In this document: positions 28,581 to 37,941 of the stretch, one piece after another | How the letters are laid out: each line of letters begins with the position of its first letter | How positions within the stretch are numbered: the first letter of the stretch is position 1 | DNA from: Bradyrhizobium iriomotense | Lineage (GTDB): Bacteria; Pseudomonadota; Alphaproteobacteria; Rhizobiales; Xanthobacteraceae | Assembly: GCF_030160715.1 (NCBI RefSeq) | Contig: NZ_BSOW01000052.1 | Span: forward strand, 1-52,241 | DNA length: 52,241 nt | Direction of reading: 5' to 3' | Made by a program: the position numbers and the translations under genes | The notes under the pieces: model-generated | The model's input: the letters and a program-made list of their open reading frames with translations, nothing else | Database searches by the model: none | What the model was told of the DNA's origin: nothing

Positions 28581-28886
28581 TCAGGGCGTCGCCGGCTCTG
28601 TTGATACATAGTAATCGGCCGCTAACCGTAGCTCTCGGAGCGGTCGTACCCGCCTGATCGATTCCTGGTATAGCTCATGCGCTTTGTAGGCTACGAGTTC
28701 CGTCTCGTTGTCGAACTCACCATAGACCACAACATCAATTTCGTTTCCGAGCTGATCACTCTTGTGGTTGCGAGCAACCTCGGCCCGGCGCGCATGCGGA
28801 ATTGTGGTCAGAATCGACAGGCCCTCCATCATTCGATTGATGTGGGCTTTATCCTTTGCGGTAAAGAAGACGATGTGACGAATCAT
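28581..28886 (-). CDS. Dabb-domain (stress-responsive A/B barrel) protein
   Basis: A 101-residue single-domain protein: MIRHIVFFTAKDKAHINRM, IPHARRAEVARN, IDVVVYGEFDNETELVAYKA then HELYQESIRRVRPL. The early His, the VxYGEF strand and the YxxHELYQE helix are the marks of the Dabb dimeric alpha/beta-barrel family. I take the ATG at 28886; an upstream in-frame start at 28916 adds ten poorly conserved residues. It lies 101 nt ahead of pabB on the same strand and back to back with the dead bioB. Function of the family is mostly unknown. Confidence 0.8.
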   Translation of the reverse strand: MIRHIVFFTAKDKAHINRMMEGLSILTTIPHARRAEVARNHKSDQLGNEIDVVVYGEFDNETELVAYKAHELYQESIRRVRPLRELRLAADYYVSTEPATP

Positions 28887-29033
28887 GGATAATGGTCCTG
28901 TGACTGGGCGATCCAATTAACTTGGGATCGGCTCCACCGCAACGGCCGCAGCCAGTTCTGCCGCCGTCGACGAGGTCTCCCAGCGTTCCCGACCTGAGGC
29001 AGCCCGATCGAAACGTCGCCATCGGTGCATCAG

Positions 29034-29939
29034 GCCCAAAGCATTCATCGCGAGAACTTCGATCCAAATCACATCGAGGCGGCAAGCCTACTCCGCATAA
29101 AAACAGGCGGCTGCCCAGAAGATTGCTGCTAGTGCTCACAGAGTGCGCACTACGACACGGGGTTGAAAGCCACCCGTCTGATGCATCCCGACGCCGTGGT
29201 AGCGGCCGCGCGGCGTGCCAAGAACGCCGGCGCCACCCGCTTCTGCATGGCGGCGGCCTGGCGCAGTCCAAAAGATCGAGATCTCGATGAGGCTGCGAGA
29301 TGATTAGCGCAGTCAAGGATCTTGACATGGAGACATGCGTCACGCTTGGCATGCTAACGCCCACGCAGGCTACTCGACTCGCCGGGGCTGGGCTCGATTT
29401 CTACAATCATAACGTTGACACCTCGCCGGAGTTCTACAGCAAGATCGTCACCACCCGCACTTTGCAGGATCGCATTGACACCCTGCTACATGTCCGTGAG
29501 GCCGGAATCAAGGTGGCATTATCGGAATGGGCGAGGGGGTCGAAGACCGGCTCGGCATGCTGGTGCTACTGGCCAATCTGCCGAGCCATCCGGAAAGCGT
29601 TCCGATCAACCTATGGAATGAAGTCTCGGGTGTGCCGGTCAGTGACAGGGCCGAGCGACCCGATCCGATCGCGTTGGTTCGCCTGGTCGCGACCGCCCGG
29701 ATCATGATGCCGAAGAGCGTCGTCCGGATGTCCGCTGGACGCCAATATATGACCGATGAACTGCAGGCGCTGTGCTTCCTGGCCGGAGCAAATTCGATCT
29801 TCATTGGTGATGTGCTGCTGACCACCAAAAACCCGCAGCGCGACCGTGACGCGAATTTGTTAGCTCGACTCGGCGTCAAGTCAATCTTGCTTGAAAGCGG
29901 CTCTGCGGGTGCGCCATACGCAAAAAAAGTCAGGTGTAA
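29034..29939 (+). pseudogene. bioB: Biotin synthase, broken
   Basis: Radical-SAM enzyme converting dethiobiotin to biotin. Readable pieces in order: HRENFDPNHIEAASLLRIK, TGGCPEDCC-stop-CSQSAHYDTGLK, LMHPDAVVAAARRAKNAG, METCVTLGMLTPTQATRLAG, LDFYNHNVDTSPEFYSKIV, IIGMGEGVEDRLGMLVLLA, INLWNEVSGVPVSD and IFIGDVLLTTKNP. The iron-sulphur motif CxxxCxxC is interrupted by a TAG at 29130-29132. A frameshift lies near 29300, several bases around the CCGG element at about 29517 are missing, and the N-terminal ~35 residues are gone. Clearly non-functional. It heads the bioB-panD-bioF-bioD-bioA row. Confidence 0.9.
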
Positions 29940-29941
29940 CA

Positions 29942-30354
29942 ATGAAGATCACATTGATGAAAGGCAAAATCGATGGGGCCTCAGTGACCGAAGCCGATTT
30001 GCACTATGAGGTTCGATTTCCATTGATCGCACCCTATCGGAAGCGGCGGGATTCCTGACCAACGAACGTGTTGAAATTTTCAACATCGACACTGGAGCGC
30101 GCTTTGCCACCTACGTGATCGAAGCGCCGCCAGGGTCGGGCATAATCGGCTTGAATAGTGCGGCCGCGCGACTGGCAATGCCTGGAGACAAAATTATCAT
30201 TGCTGCATATGCGTTGTTTGATGAGGCGGAAGCAAAGGCGTTCAAGCCACGCGTCGTGCGGGTCGGCCGGGAAAACCGCATTCTGTCAGGCTTGGAGCTG
30301 CTCGGCGGGCTCCTCAATTTTAGTCTCCTTGCGGCCATCAAAGCTGGCTCGTAG
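29942..30354 (+). pseudogene. panD: Aspartate 1-decarboxylase, frameshifted at the processing site
   Basis: Pyruvoyl enzyme that makes beta-alanine for pantothenate. From the ATG at 29942 the frame reads MKITLMKGKIDGASVTEADL then HYE, and is lost at about 30011 exactly where the self-cleaving Gly-Ser should follow. In the next frame it continues SISIDRTLSEAAGF-like sequence, then ERVEIFNIDTGARFATYVI, GIIGLNSAAARLAMPGDKII and the C-terminus to 30354. Restoring one base gives GS and a normal-length protein. A gene for this pathway between bioB and bioF is unusual outside rhizobia (inference). Confidence 0.88.
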
Positions 30355-30372
30355 CTGTCCCCGGAGTGAACA

Positions 30373-31527
30373 ATGAACCCCGCCGGAATCGGCAGAGCTG
30401 ACACCTATGCTAGGGTATTGCATGCCCTGAAAGATGACAACCGCTTGCGAACTCTGAAGTCCCGCCTGGGGATTGATTTTACCTCGAACGACTACTTGGC
30501 GCTCGCGAGCGCGCCGCGTATGAAACGCGCTCTCCTGGCTGCGCTCGAGGCGGGCACACCGATTGGAGCCGGCGGGTCGCGGCTTCTCCGCGGAAATTGC
30601 GAGGAACACGAATATCTCGAAGCGGAAGCTGCGAAGTTCTTTGGTGCGGAGACGGTGCTTTTCTTTGGAGGCGGATATGTCGCAAACTTCGCCGTCCTGA
30701 CAACGCTGCCGCAGCGGGACGATCTACTCGTTCTCGATTCTTTTGTGCACGCGAGTATCCATGAAGGCGCGCGAGCCGGGCGGGCGGAGTTTCGGATAAG
30801 CGATCATAACGATCCCCGATCAGTCGAAAACACCATTCGTGACTGGCGGTCGCAGGGAGGAGTGGGTCGCGTCTGGATCGTCGTTGAAAGTGTCTACAGC
30901 ATGGATGGCGATTTCGCGCCGCTCAAAGACCTGGTCGAGATCGCGAGCAGGCATGACGCATTCCTGATGGTGGACGAGGCGCAGGCCACCGGGGTTTATG
31001 GAGAGCAGGGACGAGGACTGACCGCGCCTTATGAGAGAAGCGAAAATCTGGTGGTCATCCACACCTGCGGCAAAGCGCTGGGCGCGGCCGGCGCACTTGT
31101 GACGGCTTCCACGGCCATACGCGATTTCATGATCAATCGCTGTCGTCCGTTCATCTTCGCGACTGCGCCATCGCCCTTGATGGCAGTTGGCGTTCGCGAC
31201 GCGTTGTTGATCTTGCAGCAGGAGCCTGAACGCCAGCAGGGCTTGGCAAGGTTGGTCGCGTTCACACATCGCGAGATGAAGGCCCGCGGTCTGCGATGTC
31301 CTTCGGAGTCGCATATTGTGCCGTATATCGTCGGAGACAATGCGCAAGCGATGCAGCTCGCCTCGGCGATGCAGGCGCGTGGCTTCGATATTCGCGGAAT
31401 CCGACCGCCAACCGTACCGGCAGGCACAGCCCGTTTGCGAATATCATTGACGCTCAACGTTGGAGAGGAGGACGTGCGTGCGATGCTTGATGCTCTGATT
31501 GAGCAGACCAGGGGCTGGTCTCGGTGA
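30373..31527 (+). CDS. bioF: 8-amino-7-oxononanoate synthase (KAPA synthase)
   Basis: PLP enzyme joining pimeloyl thioester and alanine in biotin synthesis. The 384-residue frame is complete: FTSNDYLALASAPRMKRAL, GAGGSRLLRGNCEEHEYLEA, VLDSFVHASIHEGARAG with the ring-stacking His, VESVYSMDGDFAPL, VDEAQATGVYGEQGRG with Asp201, HTCGKALGAAGALV with the Schiff-base Lys234, and TARLRISLTLNVGEEDV. Position 204, where the family has the PLP-contacting His of DExH (His207 in E. coli), is Gln here, a one-base change from CAC to CAG. It begins 18 nt after panD and overlaps bioD by four bases. The only undamaged frame of the biotin set, but possibly impaired. Confidence 0.93.
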   Translation: MNPAGIGRADTYARVLHALKDDNRLRTLKSRLGIDFTSNDYLALASAPRMKRALLAALEAGTPIGAGGSRLLRGNCEEHEYLEAEAAKFFGAETVLFFGGGYVANFAVLTTLPQRDDLLVLDSFVHASIHEGARAGRAEFRISDHNDPRSVENTIRDWRSQGGVGRVWIVVESVYSMDGDFAPLKDLVEIASRHDAFLMVDEAQATGVYGEQGRGLTAPYERSENLVVIHTCGKALGAAGALVTASTAIRDFMINRCRPFIFATAPSPLMAVGVRDALLILQQEPERQQGLARLVAFTHREMKARGLRCPSESHIVPYIVGDNAQAMQLASAMQARGFDIRGIRPPTVPAGTARLRISLTLNVGEEDVRAMLDALIEQTRGWSR

Positions 31528-32152
31528 GCCTGCGGATAGTAGTAACCGGCACAGGTACGGGCATCGGGAAAACGGTGTTCTCCGCAGGGCTCGCCGATCT
31601 TATCGGAGCCAATTATTGGAAACCGATTCAGGCTGGGCTTGATGAAGAGACTGATAGCCAGCTAGTCGCAAAGCTCGGCGTCTCTCGCCTGATCGCATCG
31701 TGCCGGAGATATATCGCCTTCGAACGCCCGCTTCGCCCCATCATGCCGCCGAGCTTGACGGAATTCGCATCGACGTCGATTCGCTCAACGTCCCGGACCT
31801 CGGGGACCGGCCGCTCGTGATCGAGGGCGCCGGTGGGCTCATGGTGCCGCTAGATGGCAGCACACTCTACGTAGACATCTTCGAGCGATGGCGGCTTCCA
31901 GTCGTGCTTTGCGCGAGCACGGAGTTGGGCACGATCAATCATTCGCTGTTGTCGATAGAAGCGCTGCGCAGGCGCCAGATTCCCATCCTCGGAGTTGCAT
32001 TCATCGGCGATCAATATGCCGAAACTGAGAATGCAGTTTGCGAGATGGGAGGGGTGCGCTGGTTGGGGCGATTGCCATTGCTCTCTCCGCTCACATCGAG
32101 AACGCTCAGGGCTGCGTTCAAATCCGCATTCCCTCCAGCACGATTTCAAACC
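31524..32152 (+). pseudogene. bioD: Dethiobiotin synthetase, frameshifted
   Basis: ATP-dependent ureido-ring-forming enzyme. The start ATG-like codon overlaps the bioF stop. The first frame has the P-loop VVTGTGTGIGKTVFSAGLA and WKPIQAGLDEETDS, and is lost at about 31688-31691 in LGVS. One base restores PDRIVPEIYRLRTPASPH-like sequence, then LVIEGAGGLMVPLDGSTLYV, LCASTELGTINHSLLSIEAL and WLGRLPLLSPL. The second frame has no stop before the bioA ATG, which lies in the same frame, so the surviving frame is a BioD-BioA fusion. Confidence 0.88.
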
Positions 32153-33435
32153 ATGACGCAACGAAAGACCTCGCCGATCTGGCATCCATTTACACGGCAC
32201 GCGCCTGAAGGCAAAATGAGCAAGGTCGTGCGTGGCGATGGCGCGTATCTCCACACAGCAGATGGTCGCCGTATCATCGACGCAATCTCATCCTGGTGGG
32301 TCGTGACCCACGGGCATTGCCATCCGCCGATTGTATGCGCCATTCAGGAACAGGCAGGCAAGCTCGACCAGATCATTTTTGCCGGCTATACCCACGATCC
32401 CGCTGAGGACGTTGCAGCACGCCTTCTCAGACTCGCACCGCGCGGCCTTGATCATGTATTTTTTTCCGACAGCGGCTCAGCTAGCGTGGAAGTCGCCATA
32501 AAGATGGCGCTCGGTTATTGGCATCACAACGGCAAAGAACGAACGCACATTGTGGTGATGCAACATTCTTATCACGGCGACACTGTTGGAGCGATGTCGG
32601 TTGGTGCCCGCGGCGTCTTCAACGCAGCGTACGGTCCATTGCTGTTCGTTACCTCCATCCCGTTCCCCGTAAAAGGTCGAGAGCGGGAACGCTCAATGCG
32701 CTCGCATCTGCATGTCGGAACGAGCGTCCGGCGGCCTTTATCGTGGAACCCCTGATATTGGGGGCCGGTGGCATGCTGATGTACCCAACTTGGGTGCTCA
32801 GAGAGATGAAGCGGATCTGCGAGGTCGCTGATGTCCTTTTCATTGCTGATGAAATCATGACGGGCTGGGGCCGCACCGGAACCTTGTTCGCGAGCGAGCA
32901 GGCGAACATCACGCCCGATATCGTCTGCTATTCCAAGGGAATCACAGGAGGAGCGCTTCCGCTCGCTGTGACACTTTGCCGTGCAGACATTTTTGAGGCT
33001 CACTATTCAAGTGATCGAACGCGTACTTTCTTTCATTCCAGCTCATATACGGCAAACCCGGTGGCCTGTGCCGCCGCAAAGGCGAACCTGGAGCTCTGGA
33101 AGGATCCGGAAACGCGTTGCCGCATGATGTCGGTCGCAGCTATGCAAGAGAATGCAATTGAGCCATTCCGCGCGGACGCGCGTTTTGAAAACGTCCGTCG
33201 GACCGGCACTGTCACGGCGCTCGACCTCAAAGCGAGCGATGCAGGCTATCTCGCTGGCATAGGTCCAAAGCTTCAGTCGTTCTTTAAAGATCGAAATCTG
33301 CTGTTACGACCACTCGGGAATACGATCTACGTGATGCCGCCTTATTGCGTAATGGCAGCAGACATTGATGAAATCTATGCCGGCATCCGAGATGCTGCCG
33401 ATGCCTTCGGCGGATTCTGCGGTTCCGCAGCTTAG
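32153..33435 (+). pseudogene. bioA: Adenosylmethionine-8-amino-7-oxononanoate aminotransferase, frameshifted
   Basis: PLP aminotransferase making 7,8-diaminononanoate. The front reads SPIWHPFTRHAPEGKMSKVV, DAISSWWVVTHGHCHPPIV and DHVFFSDSGSASVEVAIKMA, with HSYHGDTVGAMSVGARGVF. The frame is lost at about 32680-32692 after FPVKGRE and continues in another frame as TLNALASACRNERPAAFIVE, ADEIMTGWGRTGTLFASE, CYSKGITGGALPLAVTL with the catalytic Lys, and FHSSSYTANPVACAAAKANL. All active-site elements survive apart from the single indel. The ATG at 32153 sits in the bioD frame without an intervening stop. Confidence 0.9.
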
Positions 33436-34098
33436 CAGCTGGGACTGAACTTTGGTCATTCAGGTGGCTAACGCGATGGTTCTCTTCGAAAATGGCGGGC
33501 GGCCTAGCCCCTCGACGAGACCGAGTTGGAGGTGCTCGCCCGCACCTCCCATTACTCTGGATCTGCCAGAATCTCGATCACCTTGTTTGCGGCCGTCGCC
33601 ACGATCGGGTGACCGATATAAGCACAATCAGGGATAATCCACTACAAGTGTTAGGCACACCTGTATCGCCGGCATCCCACCTTCGTGCGATATGATCGCG
33701 TAAATTCTCGTCCCTGTGTCTACCCAAATACTGGGGATACGGCGACATCCGGGGGGCGGCCTCGTCCGAGGCATCGAAATCGTTGGCAAGCACATGAGAA
33801 CAGACTCTTAAGCCAGAGGAAAATCGCTGCCGGCCCGATGCCGAATGTCGATTCTGCGCCGAGCTGGGTCGCTTCCACCGTGGGGGCGCCCGTGCCGATC
33901 TTGGTCGAGGCGAGGTCCAACACGCGCTGGTCGCTGGATTGCAGACGAATGGTTTCGATCGGCCGTGCGGCTGATGTCGCGCTCGGCTGGCTTGGAGCGC
34001 ATTGCCAATCAGGATCGCGCGCGGTGTCAAGCAGACTCTTGCCGCGCGATTGCCAGTCACCGGATCGCGATTGGCGCGGATCTCAGCGACAACTGCTA
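33436..34098. other. Region with unidentified coding debris
   Basis: No intact gene. On the minus strand around 33790-34080 two frames read like a decayed protein (SNIVAVVAEIRANRDPVTGN, QRVLDLASTKIGTGAPTVEA, TQLGAESTFGIGPAAIF), family not recognised. No bioZ-like ketoacyl-synthase sequence was found although some rhizobial bio operons have one here. Confidence 0.35.
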
Positions 34099-35781
34099 CT
34101 ATGTTCGAGTCCCCGTATGGTCACCGAGCAAAACTTCGTTGGCGGCTCGGTCGGGCACTTCATCCTTCCACCGCACGGATCCGAACGGGCGCTCTAGCAT
34201 GCGACGGACACGCACGGGCTCCGGACCGACGTGGAAGGACGCCGCATGCCGATCCAGCGCGCGCTCGGAGTGGGTCGAGCGGTTGCGCTGACGTAGATAA
34301 TCAAGCCATGTCGGGCAATGGTAGCGCTCGGTCCACAGTTCAGGATCGGCGATATCGCGTGCGATCGACCAGCCATACGCGCCGTTCCTTTTCCGGAACA
34401 GCTGCACATCTTGCATGACATTGTGAAAGGCGCGCGCATTCTCTTGTGGCACGCGATATTCGATTTCTAGCACAAGTGGTCCACTGCGATCAGTTAGCGC
34501 AAGCCGAACGTCAGGACGCGCGAGCGCCTGGGCGTCCTCATTTCGCGCGTTGATGCGCGGCATACGAAGCCAGAGACCCAATAGCGGAGAAATCAACATC
34601 AGGACGGCCGATACCAAAAGTGCCGAGTCGACGCCGGCGGCATCGGTCAGACGACCCCAGCCCCAGCTACCGACAGCAATCCCGCCTGAGCTCGCCGCTT
34701 GGTAGGCCGCGAGCGAGCGTCCCGCCACCCATCGCGGCGCCGACAGCTGCACGCCAATGTTGAACAGGGCCCACGCCGTCATCCACACGGCCCCCGCGAG
34801 GACAAGAGCAGCCGATGTCAAAATCAGATCGCGGCTCAAAGCCACCGCGGCAAGCGCCCCACCCATCGACAGTGCGCAGGCGCGGATTGCTGCCTCGCCG
34901 CTCATGCGCTTCCGCACTTCGGGTATATTGAGCGCCCCGATCACCGCGCCTAGACCAAACGCGCTGAGCGTAATTCCATACGTTTGCGCGTCGCCGCGGA
35001 GGAGATCGCGTGCGACTAGCGGCATCAGTGCAATGATGGCGCCACCGATAACGCCAGTAATCACGGAGCGGATCAGAACGATTTTGATCGAGGGCGAATT
35101 AGCGATGTAGCGGACCCCCGAAATGATAGCACGATTTAGCTTTTCAGGGGGCAGATGCGAAGGTTCGGAAATTCGCTTCCACAAGGATAGCGCAATAATG
35201 AGTGGCAGGTATAGCAACGCGTTCAAGGCGAACGAAGCTACTGCGCCTGCGGTCGCAACCACAATGCCTCCGATTGCCGGTCCCACACTGCGCGCGATAT
35301 TGTAGCTGATGCTGTTCAGCGCGACGGCTGCTGGCAGTGTTTCAGCCGGCACCTGCTCACTCACAGAGGATTGCCAGGCAGGATCTATCAAGGCGACGCC
35401 GCTGCCGATCACGAAACACAGCATCAGCAACAAGTCCGGCGTGACCAGCCTGAGCCAGACAAGCGCCGTCAGCGCGGTCGCGCCAGCGAGCGAGATGCCG
35501 AGGGAGACGAGCATCACAACGCGCCGGTCAAACATGTCGGCGATTGCGCCGGCCGGCATAGAGATCAGCATGACGGGCAGCATCAACGCGGTCTGGACTA
35601 GCGCGACTTTGTCGGCCGACGACGTCATCTGAGTCATCGCCCACGCCGCGCCGACGCTCCGAATTAGGGCGCCCAAATTCGAAAGCAGGCTCGCGAGCCA
35701 GATGCGCCGGAAGATGAGGTGGCGGAGCGGCGCGGTGATGCCTTCAGCACTGAACGTCGAGGACTTGGGAGAATCGGTCAT
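34099..35781 (-). CDS. MFS exporter with C-terminal soluble domain (MFS_3 type)
   Basis: A 560-residue protein. Residues ~15-410 form a 12-helix major-facilitator domain of the EntS/MFS_3 kind (FRRIWLASLLSNLGALIRSV, MPAGAIADMFDRRVVMLVSL with the loop 2-3 Asp-Arg-Arg, GSGVALIDPAWQSSVSEQVP, SYNIARSVGPAIGGIVVATA). Residues ~425-540 are soluble and resemble an antibiotic-monooxygenase/NIPSNAP-like ferredoxin fold (PLVLEIEYRVPQENARAFH, YGWSIARDIADPELWTERYH), common in this MFS subgroup. Possible roles are export of siderophores, drugs or secondary metabolites. Transcribed alone, opposite to the bio and pan genes. Confidence 0.85.
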   Translation of the reverse strand: MTDSPKSSTFSAEGITAPLRHLIFRRIWLASLLSNLGALIRSVGAAWAMTQMTSSADKVALVQTALMLPVMLISMPAGAIADMFDRRVVMLVSLGISLAGATALTALVWLRLVTPDLLLMLCFVIGSGVALIDPAWQSSVSEQVPAETLPAAVALNSISYNIARSVGPAIGGIVVATAGAVASFALNALLYLPLIIALSLWKRISEPSHLPPEKLNRAIISGVRYIANSPSIKIVLIRSVITGVIGGAIIALMPLVARDLLRGDAQTYGITLSAFGLGAVIGALNIPEVRKRMSGEAAIRACALSMGGALAAVALSRDLILTSAALVLAGAVWMTAWALFNIGVQLSAPRWVAGRSLAAYQAASSGGIAVGSWGWGRLTDAAGVDSALLVSAVLMLISPLLGLWLRMPRINARNEDAQALARPDVRLALTDRSGPLVLEIEYRVPQENARAFHNVMQDVQLFRKRNGAYGWSIARDIADPELWTERYHCPTWLDYLRQRNRSTHSERALDRHAASFHVGPEPVRVRRMLERPFGSVRWKDEVPDRAANEVLLGDHTGTRT

Positions 35782-36964
35782 CTCGGTTACTGCCCTACCT
35801 CCGACAGATTGAAGAGTTGATCCGAGAACCGCCTGCTGGTGAATGGGTACGCCCCATCTGATTTGTGCCGCTCCAGAGTGAAAACCTTACGAGATCCGCC
35901 CTCGCTGTGACGTATCGCTGTGGGGTTATCTTTGTAACCTCGTGCGAGGGGATCCGACTTTCGTGCTTTAAGCATGAGCGTCAACGACCGGGCCCGTTGC
36001 CTCGTCAGTTCCTGCGACATACCAGCAGCTTCACCCCGATGTGGCACGCGCTCGACCGCGGCAACTGCGGAATATTCTTCTCGCCGAATCTTGACCTCGA
36101 ATTTGATGCCGTGCGCGGTATCGGGTGAAAATGCATCTTGCTACGCTCGGCTGCGGCAAGCGAGCTGATGAGTCAACCGGACGCGGATGAAGCTCCGCCG
36201 AGTTCTTGTGATTTGCATGGTTTCGTCAGACTGGGAGGGTACGTATTTAATTGAATGCATATTCGTGGACGGCTACCTCGAAACGATCTGAAAACGACAT
36301 TCAAGGTTCGACAGCCGCTCAGACTACAGCATCCTCACTGCGGTTTTTAACGCTTTACACGAAATGAGCGATGAAAAAACGCACTCTGCGCAGGTATGCT
36401 GGGCAAGCCGCCGCCTCTCTGTTCTCTGAAAGGTTTGGCAGGCCTGAACACGAATATCTCGAAGCGGACGCCGCGAGGTTCTTCGGTTCCTCGGCTGTCG
36501 AGGGAAGCCGACTGAGTTCTCGGGGCCAAGCTCGTTGCCAGTTTGGCTGGAATCTTGCGTAAAACGCCTAAAATCGCTGAACTCCTGCGCCACCTTGGCG
36601 TGGTTCGAGGACAATCGAGGCGCTTCTCCGATTACAAGGGCTTCTATGCAGGCCCACTCAAATGATCATCGGACGCTTATTCAGCTGTGAGCCATCGCGA
36701 AATCTAGCCCCCGATAAGCCGCAAGCGCCTTTTCCCGATCAAAAATTGAGGGTGCTGGCGCAACGATCCAGGAGCGTTGTGGCCTTCAGGCGGACCGGCC
36801 TCCACTCAGAGGGATCGCGCCGAAGAGTCGGCGTTGCCGATGGCGGGCGGGGCGGTCCCTCAGGGGACTGGTAAGGTTCATGGCTGGTGCCCGCGTTTTT
36901 GACCATGGACCACTGGTCTGTGGTTCGTCCGGCAACTTGAGTTCCCGAGAGCGAAAGTGGATTG
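35782..36964. other. Intergenic region containing a bioF-like shard
   Basis: 1.18 kb without an intact gene. Promoter region of the MFS gene at its left end. Holds the bioF-like piece at 36444-36495; otherwise nothing recognised. Confidence 0.45.
36444..36495 (+). pseudogene. bioF-like shard
   Basis: About 50 nt encode EHEYLEADAARFFGSSA, matching EHEYLEAEAAKFFGAET of bioF at 30604. The first 23 nt (GAACACGAATATCTCGAAGC plus GGA) are identical to bioF. Sequence on either side does not match, so this is a remnant of a second KAPA-synthase-type gene or a recombination scar. Confidence 0.6.
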
Positions 36965-37783
36965 ATGCAGACTTCCGAGCTCGATTTTATTGCGCCGCTC
37001 TTTGTCCCGGCAAACCGGCCTGAGCGGTTCAAGAAAGCCGCTGCTTCGGGCGCGGACGCCGTCATTCTGGACCTGGAGGATGCCGTTGCGCCGGAGGCAA
37101 AACAAGAAGCGCGTAGATCGCTTCACCTTTTCCTCGGTCTGTCGGATCATCCTGTGCTCGTGCGTATCAATGCCACGGGTACCCCGTGGCATAGCGACGA
37201 CGTGGCGCTTGTCTCTTCGCTTCCCATTAACGGAGTTGTTCTGCCCAAGGCTGAAATAGGTAAACCGCTGTTGCGGTTGGCTGCCGATTTACGGCGGCGC
37301 TTACCGATAATTGGGCTCATCGAGACAGCTCGCGGGCTCAGAGACGCCTTCGAAATTGCCGCGTTCCCGGGAATAGTGCGGCTAGCTTTCGGCTCCATCG
37401 ATTTCTGCGCTGAACTGGGTTGCTGCCACACCCGTGAAGCCTTGCTTTCGGCGCGATGCAGTCTGGTTCTTGCCTCCCGGCTCGCAGGAAAAGTGCCTCC
37501 ACTTGATGGTGTCACGACCTCGGTCGATAACGATGACCTTGCGAGGGAAGACGCCCGCTATGCCCGCGATCTCGGATTTGGCGGAAAACTCGCGATCCAT
37601 CCGCGCCAGATTGGGTCGATTTTCGCAGGTTTCCGACCCAACGAAAGAGAAATCGCCTGGGCACAGAAGGTGCTTAGAACGGGTGAGGGCGCAGTTGCAG
37701 TCGATGGCGCCATGGTCGATGCCCCGGTCCGAATTCGTGCTCGCTCCATTCTTGCCAGAGCGCAAGCTACGCCGCTCCGCTGA
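36965..37783 (+). CDS. HpcH/HpaI aldolase / CitE-like CoA-ester lyase
   Basis: A 272-residue TIM-barrel lyase of the citrate-lyase-beta-like group: APLFVPANRPERFKKAAASG, ADAVILDLEDAVAPEAK (metal-site Glu/Asp), VLVRINATGTPWHSDD with the CoA/phosphate-contacting Arg, GVVLPKAEIG, IIGLIETARGLRDAFEIA with the second metal Glu, and KLAIHPRQIGSI near the end. Stand-alone CitE-like proteins split malyl-, citramalyl- or similar CoA thioesters. Start chosen at the ATG at 36965; a TTG one codon earlier is also open. Neighbouring pathway genes are not obvious; matB at 44452 makes malonyl-CoA, but a link is only a guess. Confidence 0.85.
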   Translation: MQTSELDFIAPLFVPANRPERFKKAAASGADAVILDLEDAVAPEAKQEARRSLHLFLGLSDHPVLVRINATGTPWHSDDVALVSSLPINGVVLPKAEIGKPLLRLAADLRRRLPIIGLIETARGLRDAFEIAAFPGIVRLAFGSIDFCAELGCCHTREALLSARCSLVLASRLAGKVPPLDGVTTSVDNDDLAREDARYARDLGFGGKLAIHPRQIGSIFAGFRPNEREIAWAQKVLRTGEGAVAVDGAMVDAPVRIRARSILARAQATPLR

Positions 37784-37941
37784 AAACTGAGGCGTTTGAT
37801 GGCGGCGCCAGTTAATGAGATCAGCGCAGTTTCAGAGGTTCTCCCGAGGGGCCCTGCGCGGGCAGCTAGCTCGAACCCGGCACATTGTGCCAGCTTCCTC
37901 ATTTGTGTCATCGCGCCATACTGGATAGATCGGAATCTTGC

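Noticed and set aside
33436..34098. A bioZ (ketoacyl synthase III-like) gene downstream of bioA, as in some rhizobial bio operons.
   Set aside because: No ketoacyl-synthase motif was readable on either strand.
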